Positions 9,496 through 18,705 of a stretch of DNA of 64,000 nucleotides are shown one piece after another. The notes below the pieces were generated by a model. That model saw only the letters and a list, made by a program, of their open reading frames with translations, had not been told where the DNA came from and made no database searches. A program made the translations under genes and the position numbers. The DNA is taken from the NCBI RefSeq assembly GCF_947507565.1, contig NC_089193.1:1116001-1180000 (forward strand), given 5' to 3'. Numbering within the stretch: the first letter of the stretch is position 1; the number at the start of each line of letters is the position of its first letter. This DNA is from Oscarella lobularis (lineage: Eukaryota; Porifera; Homoscleromorpha; Homosclerophorida; Oscarellidae).

Positions 9496-11369
9496 TTAGA
9501 CTAGCGGCGTTTTTCTTCTTCTCTTCGCGGCCTTCTCGCGCATCGCCTTCAACGCTTGCCATTCTCTGTATTCCTGCTCGTAACGAACTTTGTCGGCATC
9601 CGCTTTTTCGGCATAAACCTACACGAAAAAAAAAATATCCAATTTTCATTTAATTAATTATTTAATTATTACCTGTTTCTCTGTCTCTGTCATTGCTCTC
9701 CACATTTCGGCCATTTCGTGCAATACTTCTTTAGCTTCTTTATCCTAGACAAAAAAAAGCTCGTAGTCATTTTTTTTGTTTAGCAATTTCATCTGCCTTA
9801 CAGCAAATTGTCCTGTTTCGGCCACTTCCTGCGTGAACACGGCGAAAGGTCCAAGCGGCTTCTTTGGAACCATCTAGACAGTTGAAACTCTCACACAAAG
9901 CACTCCTTATCTATTCAAGTTCACCTCCTTTCCCGTCTTCAGTGGCCCATACTTTGCCTCATACTCAGACACGTCCTTTTCATATCGTTCCTTGTCGTCA
10001 GCAGCCTTACGTTTGTAGTCCTGCACCCCCCCAAAGACAAAGACATATATATATCTATACGCATGAAGTTTTAATATAGAATCAATGCTTACGGTTTTCT
10101 CGTCGTCCGTCAGCTCTTTCCACCGGGTCGCAGCAGCAGCCATTTTGTCCTTTACTTTCATGTTCTAAATCAAAATATCGATCATCCCAAATTCATACGC
10201 GGGTCTTGGAGATATATCTCCACCTCTCCGTCCAAGGCTCCAGACATGAATAACTCCTTGACAAATATGTTGTACGGCGACAACGCCTTCTTGGGAAGAA
10301 CGGGCTGATGCTCTTTCCATATGCGAAGTTCTTCCTCGTATTTTGTTCGCGATTCGTTTGCCTTCATTCGATAGTCCTGCAACCGTCACCCCCAATAATT
10401 AATAACAGTTTATCCACGAGAATGATTCTTACGTACCTCCTTTTCTTCATCCGAAAGTGTTTTCCACTTCTCACCGGCCTTTATCATCCTATCGGTCATC
10501 GGAGTTTTCTAAAGAAAACGTAGACGATTTATTATTGATGCTATCATATCTATTATATCAATTTGTACCAGATCCTTGAGCGATTTCATATCCTCAGATC
10601 CAAAATAATCTGAAATGAAAAGAGCGTACGCCGACAACGGCCTTTTGGGTCTTCCATCGTCGACTTTCTGTCCTCCCTAAGAGACGTCGTTATCACATAC
10701 ACGAAGATATATCCCACGTCTTCGCATACCATAACGACTCGAGATTTCTTCTTCTCCTTTTGCCTTCGTTCGAATTCGACCAATTCCTGTTTCTGCGCTT
10801 CGTCCAAGTCTCTCATAAATCGATCCTTGGCCAAGCGAAATTCGGCGAGCAATTCGTCAGCTCGAACCTTATAGTCCTAAGAAAAAAAATAAAAAATAAA
10901 AAATCCATTAATTAATTCAATTATTTAATTAAAAACGAACCTGCTTGCGCGCTTCGCTCAAAGCTCGATACTGATCGGAAAGAAGCAGGGTAAGTTCGCC
11001 GGGCTTCAGATCTAAAACAAAACAAAAGATGGGGCGCGAGACGCCAAAATTGCAAAACATCGCGCCTAGCTCACGTGGAAATTCGTCCTTCAGTTGACCG
11101 CGAACGTCTTCGGCGAAGAGCATGTAGCTATTTCTAAAAGCGAGAGCGGGTTGGGTTCGATTGCTGCGCGTGCACGAGCGCTCGCGGGCTACTTTGGACG
11201 GCGCGGACGCCGTTTCACGAGTTCGGCGATCGCGTCGCCGCTTGCGCTGGCCAAACAGCGCGGAAATAGCGCCGATGCAATCGACGGCTGCAGAAAGGAT
11301 CTAAAGTGGAACGAATCGACGTCGAGACGCGTTGGGAAAACGGCGAATTCACCTCGCTATTCGCAGCAT
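9496..11369 (-). CDS. Mitochondrial HMG-box protein with four HMG boxes (TFAM-like)
   Basis: Exon 1 (ATG 11367-11369) gives MLRIAR, and exon 2 gives SFLQPSIASALFPRCLASAS. Together they make an amphipathic, Arg/Ser-rich leader without acidic residues, a good mitochondrial targeting peptide. HMG box 1 starts in exon 2/3 (RRPRRPKNSYMLFAEDVRGQ). Box 2 starts GRPKRPLSAYALFISDYF, with KAGEKWKTLSDEEKE. Box 3 starts LPKKALSPYNIFVKELF, with RWKELTDDEKT. Box 4 starts MVPKKPLGPFAVFTQEVAET, with MWRAMTETEKQ. It ends in a basic tail at TAA 9496-9498. I estimate about 390-400 residues. TFAM packages and transcribes mitochondrial DNA with two boxes, so four boxes are unusual. It converges on RPS11, with stops about 110 bases apart. 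Confidence 0.82.
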
Positions 11370-11465
11370 TGCGCTCGTAGGCTGATATCAAACCGCGAAA
11401 ACACGTGCGAAAACGAGCGCGTCAGTCCACGCGTGCGTGAAATTCAAAATAACCCGATTAGCATT

Positions 11466-13063
11466 TTACAACTCGTCTCGTTTAGACTCCATAGTAGGTT
11501 CGGTGGGCGGGGCATCGAACGGAGATACGTTGTGAAGCACTCCAGCCGTCAATAGAGCCGCATTTCTCGCCGAAATACTTATCATTTCCATAGCGCTTGC
11601 AACCCATTCGATAGCATTGACATAAAATACCTGATCGTCTAAAACAAATGACGGAATGACGTGCGGTGGATTGTAGTGCGGATAGGCGAGCCAAACTTTC
11701 GACGTCATAACGCGCGAATCGTTGAAAAGAGACTCGTATTGGCTCGCCTGTAAAGCATCTCTCGAGAACACTTTGTACACGGGAATTGACGGCAACGTGT
11801 TATTGACCGAACTTTCCTTTCCAATCGAATTAAAGAAAGTCCCTTCGGTCGTGAGAACATCGGTGGGAAACTCGCTCGCCGATATCCCATCCAAATGAAA
11901 ATAGGATCGATTTAGACTCCCTTCGACGAACGTCGCTATCGTCTGTTGAAATATTCCATTCGGTTTAGGAGTCACCGGGAAATCGACGAACGTTATATTC
12001 GCCTTCTCGATAGGCGACGCCAAGATGACGATATCGAACTGCCGAGTCGCATTGCCGATCGTCAATTCATACACCGTCTTTCCTGGCGAGCTGATTCGTC
12101 GAATTCGACTCACTCGACTATTGTAATTCACTCTGACGCCGGATCGTTTGAGGAGACCGTAGCAGACTTGATTGTTTCCGCCCAAGACGGACCAAAGTCC
12201 CGACTGCGATCCAGCCAACGATACGAGTCCAGCAAAACCGCCCATAGTCGTGTTCTGTCCGTAGTTCACTCGCGCTGCACCCGCCGCCAGTTCGTTGATG
12301 AACGTCAGTGAAAAGCCTTTGGAGAGTAGGTAGTCGGCCAACGTCATTTGTGGGAGTTGAACGAATTCCTGGCCTCCCATTGCGGCGAGCATGTCTCGCG
12401 GTGACGTGAACGCTTTGCCTTCGTTTTGAATATTGTAAATCGACTTGAACGAATTCAGCATGTTATCGACGAGCCAATTCAGTTTTAACGGCTCGAAGCC
12501 GTAGCGTAGGAATAAGGTGATCGTGTCCCATAGCGACGACCCCGTCTGACGATAGTCCCAATTGACCCCGTCGAAAATTCCAAAAGGGCCATCGGAAACA
12601 TCGTCCGTAATCCTTTTTAGACCTTCATAGAAAGCAAAAGATATTACATACAATGTCTAACTTTATCAATAATTTCAACGCAACTAACTGAGTCTGATTA
12701 CTGTCTATAGTAGCACGTTTCTAGCCCCTATGTTGTAGACTCACCTAGTATTTCTGTATAATTTCTCATGTATTGATTCGACGGATGAAGAATGCTTCCT
12801 CCCTCTTCGTACAAATCGTTTCCGACTTTGACCGTCGTAACGCGACCGCATGGAACGTCTGCCTGTTCGAATACTTCGATGCTCGTCTGGCCTCCGCCGG
12901 ATTTCTTCTCGTGTTCGGTGAGAAAGTGAACGTAGCCCGATCCGCCGATTCCCGCTCCCACGACCGCTATTCTCCACGTCTTTCCCGTCGGAGGCGTCGG
13001 AGTTGCCGAGAGGCAGACGTCTAGTGCGATACATAGAAGAAAACAGGAGAAAAACGCCTGCAT
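11466..13063 (-). CDS. PCYOX1: Prenylcysteine oxidase-like flavoprotein, copy 1, ER-retained
   Basis: Two exons (12745-13063 and 11466-12622) give 491 residues, close to the 505 of human PCYOX1. A signal peptide (MQAFFSCFLLCIALDVCLSA) is followed by the FAD-binding Rossmann motif WRIAVVGAGIGGSGYVHFL, then EEGGSILHPSNQYM. The middle holds LWDTITLFLRYGFEPLKLNW and RVNYGQNTTMGGFAGLVSLA, as in the family. The last part has KVWLAYPHYNPP and VASAMEMISISARNAALL. The enzyme family oxidises the thioether of prenylcysteine released when prenylated proteins are degraded, making H2O2, free cysteine and the aldehyde. The C terminus is KRDEL, an ER retrieval signal of the KDEL type, whereas human PCYOX1 is lysosomal. 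Two upstream in-frame ATGs (13096, 13093) would precede the signal peptide, so I chose 13063. Confidence 0.93.
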
Positions 13064-13222
13064 TTCGACAGTTCGCATTTCCCGTATGAGCATCATATAT
13101 TTCTCTTGTGAAGCCTCGACACCTACAACAAAAGTTACCTAAAATAGAAGTATACAGTATCACCATACAAAAACACTAGAAGACTGACGCAAAATACGAT
13201 CTGCATGACAGATGCCCCTACC

Positions 13223-14793
13223 TCACAATTCATCCCTCTTTGGTTCCTTGGTGGGTTCAGTAGGCGGAGCATCAAACGGCGAAACGTCATGAAACACTCG
13301 AGCAGTCAAAAGCGCCGCATTTCGCGCCGAAATACTCATCATTTCCATAGAACTTGCAACCCACTCCACAGCATTGACATAGAACACCTGATCGTCGAGA
13401 ACAAAGGACGGAATGACGTGAGGTGGATCGTAGTGAGGATTGGCAAGCCAAACTTTCGACGCTCCAACGCGCGGATTATTGAAAAGAGAATCGACTTGAC
13501 TCGCCCGAAGCGCTTCTCTCGAGAGCACTTTGTACACGGGAACCGAAGGCAACTGGTTATCGACCGTACTCGTCTTATCGACTGCACTAAAGAAAGCCTT
13601 TTCGTTTTCCGTCGTGAAAACGTCCGTGGGAAACGCGTTCGCCGAAGTCTCGCTCAAGCGAAAGTAGGATCGATTTAGACTCCCTTCGACGAGCGTAGCA
13701 ATCGTCTTTTGAAAAATTCCATTCGGTTTCGGAGTCGCCGGAAAATCGACGAACGTTATATTCGCCGTTTCGATAGGCGACGCCAAGACGACGACGTCAA
13801 ACCGCTCGGTTGCACGGCCGATAGTCAACTCGTAAACGGTTCTTCCCGGCGAGCTGATTCGTCGAATTCGACTCACTGGACTATTGTAATTCACTCTGAC
13901 GCCGGATCGTTTTAACAGACCGTCGCATATCTGATTATATCCTCCTGCGACAGACCAAAGTGCTGGAGGGGATCCGGACAGTAATAAAAGACCAGCAAAG
14001 CTGCTCATTGTTGACGTGTTCTGCCCGTAATTAGCTCGTGTTATACTCGCTGCGAATTCGTTGATGAACTTCGGGGAAAAGCCTTTTGAGAGCAAATAGT
14101 CGCGGCCAGGGTCTTTTGCGGCAACTGGGCAACGTCTTCGCCTCCCATTGCCGTGAGCATGTCTCGTGACGAAATGAACGCTTTTCCGTTGTCTTGAAGA
14201 TCGTATACGGACTTGAACGTCTTAGGCAGCATGTCGCCAATAAGCCAATTCAGCTTCATCGGTTCAAAACCGTAACGAAGGAAAGAGGTGATCGTATCCC
14301 ATAGCCACGAGCCTGACTGACGATAGACCCAGTCGATCCCATCGAAAATTCCAAAAGGGCCATTTGAAACATCGTTCACGGTCCTTTTGAGACCTATACA
14401 GAAAGAGTAAAGGAAATAAATTATGGCCAATAGAGTATTGATAGTGACACGCCCACACACATAATACTTACCTAGTATTTCTGTATACTCTGTCATGTAT
14501 CGATTCGACGAATGAAGAACGCTTCCTCCCAATTCGTAAAAATTATTTCCAATTTTGGCCGTCGCAACGCGACCGCACGAGACGCTTTCCTGTTCGAATA
14601 CTTCAATTCTGGCCCGATTGCCGCCGCCGAATTTCTTCTCTTGTTCGCTGAGAAAGTGAACGTAGCTCGATCCGCCGATTCCCGCTCCCACGACCGCTAT
14701 TCTCCACGTTTTTCCTGTCGGAGGCGTCGGAGTTGCTGAGAAGCAAACGTCTACTGCGATGCATAGGAGAAAAACGGACAAAAACGCCGTCAT
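13223..14793 (-). CDS. PCYOX1: Prenylcysteine oxidase-like, copy 2, with a 2-base frameshift
   Basis: A tandem paralogue of the gene to its left, with the same two-exon layout (14472-14793, 13223-14393), signal peptide (MTAFLSVFLLCIAVDVCFSA), WRIAVVGAGIGGSSYVHFL and KRDEL ending. In exon 2 the frame breaks at about 14098-14106. Where copy 1 reads TLADYLLSKGF, this copy has two extra bases (a doubled GC/CG dinucleotide), so the reading shifts, and the rest continues intact in the next frame for 290 codons. No other stop or frameshift is seen. A sequencing or assembly error or a very recent inactivation are both possible; selection seems to have kept everything else. The start (14793) lies 59 bases from the H6PD start. 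Confidence 0.85.
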
Positions 14794-14852
14794 CTGCTGC
14801 TCGGGAACCCGACAGCTCTCACGCCCGTATACACACGTACGATTCTCACGCG
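14794..14852. promoter_or_regulatory. 59-base divergent promoter between PCYOX copy 2 and H6PD
   Basis: Two genes for ER-lumen redox enzymes start 59 bases apart on opposite strands. No E-box of the CACGTG type is present here. Shared regulation is inferred from position. Confidence 0.5.
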
Positions 14853-17129
14853 ATGAGGCGATTTCGCTCGCAGAAACTCGTTGCCTTCGTTGCAGTAGCA
14901 CTATTAATATCGACCTCGTATTCAAACGAGTCCTACGACAAAGACGACGAGATAAACCAGCTCGTTCTAATCGGAGCGACGGGCGATTTAGCTCGTCGTT
15001 ACCTCTGGCAAGCGATATTCAACCTGTTCGTTGCAACGAATCACAGCTGGAAAATATACGGCGGCGCACGGCAAAACGAAGACGAAGGCACCGCCCATTT
15101 GCACGAAATACTTCGTCGTCTCCACTGCAACGACAAAACAATCGACTGCGCACGCTTACTACACGAATTCGAACAGTCGTGCGTCTACAGGCGACTTTCT
15201 CGAGAGGAAGACTACCATGCATTGGGAACGGAACTAAATGTGACGTCATCAACCAAGCGCGAGCGGCGCCTATTCTATTTATCCGTTCCGTCAACGGCAT
15301 TCGGCTTCATTACGTCATCAATTAATCGTTTCTGCAGGCCGAGACCGAATGGGCAGCTACGCGTCGTTTTTGAAAAACCGTTTGGACGCGATTTCGATTC
15401 GGCTCGCCAACTGAGCCAAATCGTACACGAACACTTACCCGAAAAGGAAATATTTCGAGTGGATCATTACCTCGGAAAGACGGGCGTGCGCTCATTGGTC
15501 GACTTTCGTCGGCTCAACGCCGATTGGCTCGAGCCGATGTTGCATCGGCGCGAAGTCGAACGAGTCGACGTCGTCGCGACGGAAGTCGACGGGGTGGGAG
15601 GACGAACGAATTTTTTCGATAAATACGGAACGATTCGAGATATGCTTCAAAATCATTTGACAGAGATCGTGGCGCTGACGGCTATGGACTTACCGGTTGG
15701 AAACACGACGACGGCAAAGGCGAAGCTAGACGTTCTGAGAGCCGTTGAATCGCCTACGAAATATCAGAGTATTATTGGTCAATACGTCGGGTATATGGAC
15801 GATTTGAAGGGAGATAATCCCGACGCTAATTCGTCGCTTACCGCGACGTTTTCGGCGACGCTCGTTCGCGTTGAGAACTCGAGGTGGAGCGGCGTGCCGT
15901 TTCTACTCGTTTCCGGCAAGAGGCTTTCCGAGAGAGAGGCTCACGTTCGCGTTCTTTTCAAGAGAAATCGATTCGAATTGGACGCTCGACTGACGTCGCC
16001 GTCGCAGATAATTTTTCGAATTCACGGCAATGGATCCAATCTTCCCGCCGTTTTAATATCCAAGGACATTTTGAGCGATCGTGTGCGTTTGCCCTCCGGC
16101 TGGATATTTGAAAACGAAAGCGACGACGACGTTTTCCGCGTTATTCGTCCTGAAATCGTCGACGATCCGTACACCGTTCTGTTGAATGCCATATACGAAG
16201 GCAATCGTCACTTCTTTGTTGACAACGATCACCTGATGGAATTGTGGCGAGTCTGGACTCCGCTGATCGAAACTTTAGAGACAGAAGAAATCGAGCCATT
16301 TCCTTATATACCGCATAGCGACTACCCTTTGAAGTTTCAAATCGAAGCCAATAGTCTCCTCTTACCCCCTGAGGAGAACAGAGTGATAGGCATCGAACCT
16401 TTAGAAGTCAAGGGACAACTTTTTCTACTGAACCGTCCAGTCGTCATTGGCCCCAAAGACGAAATCGTCGCGACTCTCGCAAAGGAAATCGAAGAATGCG
16501 CGCGAGAAACGATCTCGCGCACCGGCGCATTCCACGTCGCCTTTCCGGGCGGCGCGAGTCCAATCGATCTCTTCGCCCGTCTCGCTCACGGCACGACGCG
16601 CTTTCCCTGGCGCGAAACCCACGTCTGGCTCGTCGACGAACGCTGCGTTTCGTCCGATCACGACGCGTCGAACTTCAAATCGCTTCGCTATCATCTCCTG
16701 CGTCACGTCGACGTTCCCCACGCGCAGATTCATCCCATAGCGACGCGCGCGTGCGACGCGACGCCGTTCGAAGAGGAGCTATTGCGCTCGTTTTCGTCTC
16801 GTTCCAACGTCGATTACGTCGTCTTGGGAGTGGGTCGAGACGGTCACGTAGCGTCTCTATTTCCTTCTCAGGACGAGCACGATGGTATTGTGACGGTCGT
16901 GCCGAGAGACGAGCCGCAGTATAGTCGCATATCCATGACGTATAATCTATTGAAACGAAGTCGTCGTATGGCGGTGCTAGTGCTGGGTCGGTGGAAGCGT
17001 TCCCTTGTCGAACGTCTTCGTCGGGTCGAGGCGAATCGAGACGAATTGCCTGTCGAGAAGATAGCCAAATTGCATAGTGGCATGAAGTGGTTTGTCGACG
17101 AGTCGGTGTGGCTAAACGACGAAGATTAA
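14853..17129 (+). CDS. H6PD: Hexose-6-phosphate dehydrogenase / 6-phosphogluconolactonase fusion
   Basis: An intronless frame of 758 codons (human H6PD 791). An N-terminal signal sequence (VAFVAVALLISTSYS) precedes the dehydrogenase domain. GATGDLA at residue 41 is the nucleotide-binding loop, RVDHYLGK near residue 202 is the G6PD-type substrate site, and EKPFGRDFDSA is also conserved. The C-terminal third is the lactonase: FPGGASPIDLFARLAHGTTR, HVWLVDERCV and VLGVGRDGHVASLFPS near residue 657. The fused enzyme makes NADPH inside the ER by oxidising glucose-6-phosphate and hydrolysing the lactone. The start at 14853 is set by the signal peptide; an upstream in-frame ATG at 14733 would run into the opposite gene's coding region. 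It converges on ELP5. Confidence 0.95.
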   Translation: MRRFRSQKLVAFVAVALLISTSYSNESYDKDDEINQLVLIGATGDLARRYLWQAIFNLFVATNHSWKIYGGARQNEDEGTAHLHEILRRLHCNDKTIDCARLLHEFEQSCVYRRLSREEDYHALGTELNVTSSTKRERRLFYLSVPSTAFGFITSSINRFCRPRPNGQLRVVFEKPFGRDFDSARQLSQIVHEHLPEKEIFRVDHYLGKTGVRSLVDFRRLNADWLEPMLHRREVERVDVVATEVDGVGGRTNFFDKYGTIRDMLQNHLTEIVALTAMDLPVGNTTTAKAKLDVLRAVESPTKYQSIIGQYVGYMDDLKGDNPDANSSLTATFSATLVRVENSRWSGVPFLLVSGKRLSEREAHVRVLFKRNRFELDARLTSPSQIIFRIHGNGSNLPAVLISKDILSDRVRLPSGWIFENESDDDVFRVIRPEIVDDPYTVLLNAIYEGNRHFFVDNDHLMELWRVWTPLIETLETEEIEPFPYIPHSDYPLKFQIEANSLLLPPEENRVIGIEPLEVKGQLFLLNRPVVIGPKDEIVATLAKEIEECARETISRTGAFHVAFPGGASPIDLFARLAHGTTRFPWRETHVWLVDERCVSSDHDASNFKSLRYHLLRHVDVPHAQIHPIATRACDATPFEEELLRSFSSRSNVDYVVLGVGRDGHVASLFPSQDEHDGIVTVVPRDEPQYSRISMTYNLLKRSRRMAVLVLGRWKRSLVERLRRVEANRDELPVEKIAKLHSGMKWFVDESVWLNDED

Positions 17130-17265
17130 TAATAAAATACGTATCTATTTTAGTACGTTTCATAAAGAGAACTTGCACGTTTCGTTGCTCGTGAAATTTA
17201 TGATAAAGGCAATGCGCACTATCGATTAATAAACAAACGGAAGTTTATATTTCTTTTAGCTTTAC

Positions 17266-18505
17266 TCATATGTCTAAATCGTCATCTGGGTCCTCTTCGT
17301 CGAAATCGTCGCCATCGTCGGCTTCGTAAAAGATTTGGGGCCCCGATTTCCCGCCTTGGTGTTCGAGATACGGTAAAATAACTCGAGAACGCGCCCTCTT
17401 TTCCTCTTCGCTGAGACGAAGATTAAACGTGAGATTCGCCGTTGGGTCACTGTTTGTCGATTGTGCGTCGGGCTCTAGTCTATCTTTACTAATAACGGAC
17501 GACGTCACTTTCCACGTCTCGTCAACAGAACACTTCTCAAACTATTAGCTTATATAGGAACATCTTTTCTCTTACGTTTTACATTTCCTTACCGATTTCG
17601 TGACTTTCCCCTTTTTCTTTTTATGCGTTATTTGGCAATGCTGTCGAGCCTCGCCCTTATCGCCTACGGAAATTTGAACCAGAGACGACGCCATGTAGCG
17701 GAGCGAAGCAAGAGTGCGTTCGTCGTGCAAATCAGAATGAACCAACGCCACAATCTGCATCGACTTAGAACGGTCGTCTCCTAAAAAAAAGAAAAAAAAA
17801 AGAATTAGAAGTGCAGGGGGAAAATAAGGCTCCACAAAAGGTCGACTAAAACACTTTCAGGTGCAGAAGAGCTCTCTACAGGTGCAGACTCTGTGGAGAT
17901 TTACACTACAGTACCTCTCTTTAGTTTCTGCAGCATTCGACAAACGGACGAAGTGGAGTGTCTCAAAAGCAGCCAACTAAGCGGATCAAAGATAATCGAA
18001 AAGGATTTACAGCTGATCATCTCGTCTCGAAGAATAGCTTCAAAATCGATTCTAGACAAATGAATAATTAGAAGAATAGAGCAAGAACATTTTTTTGTGC
18101 GAACGAACTGCTTTTCTGATCCCCACGAGCTCGCGTCGCTATATCCGAAAGTAGAAAACCTAAAAGTCGTTCATTTGTATGCTGCACTTTGAATTGGAAA
18201 ATTATGTCCTTACTTTCCCGATGCACGTAGATCTTCGTTCAACCATTCGTCCGGAGTGACGTCAAACGAGCATACGATCACTCGTTCGCATCTTCGGTGG
18301 AGAAAACGAGGAAGAAACTCTATTGCGATTGTCATTCTTTACCTGGAAGCGAGGTGCGATGCGAAACTCTTGGCTAGCCACCTTCCGCGCTCTTCTACCG
18401 AGTCTGCGAGGAGATAATAAGCAAATTGAACCGGTCGTTGCAAGCTTTACCTTCGATGAGCACGATTTCGGAGCTTTCTCGGCCTTCGACGAGAGCCTCC
18501 AACAT
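17266..18505 (-). CDS. ELP5: Elongator complex subunit 5, 7 exons
   Basis: Exons start at 18505 (MLEALVEGRESSEIVLIE), 18403 (DSVEERGRWLAKSFASHLAS) and 18291 (CERVIVCSFDVTPDEWLNED). Next come FSTFGYSDASSWGSEKQ, then SIIFDPLSWLLLRHSTSSVC, then MQIVALVHSDLHDERTLASL. The last exon holds ANLTFNLRLSEEEKRARS and the signature tail EEDPDDDLDI, which is the same in vertebrate ELP5. ELP5 is part of the Elp4-5-6 ring of Elongator, which supports modification of wobble uridines in tRNA. I place the intron after exon 2 as 51 bases (18292-18342), because an acceptor only 23 bases in would break the frame. Estimated length is about 285-290 residues. Confidence 0.88.
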
Positions 18506-18705
18506 GGCTACTGCAGAACGAGGCACGTGATCGCTGCAGTGCAGACAGTTACATGTACAAGGCGTAAAAAATATTGACAAAAAAGGTACAACATCTAAAA
18601 CACGTCTGAAATGTAACAGAACACCTAAAGTGCAGCGCACACTCAAAAAGACGAGGTTATGCATAGTTGTCCATCGCGCTACATGTAACAGTTTGCCCAA
18701 TCAGG

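Noticed and set aside
14794-14925. Alternative upstream start for PCYOX copy 2 (frame open to 14925)
   Set aside because: The signal peptide starts at the ATG at 14793, and the extra segment overlaps the H6PD coding start.
18292-18342. A 23-base micro-intron in ELP5 (acceptor at GCAATAG)
   Set aside because: It would shift the frame. An acceptor 28 bases further (CCGAAG) gives a 51-base intron with a pyrimidine tract and keeps ELP5 homology.
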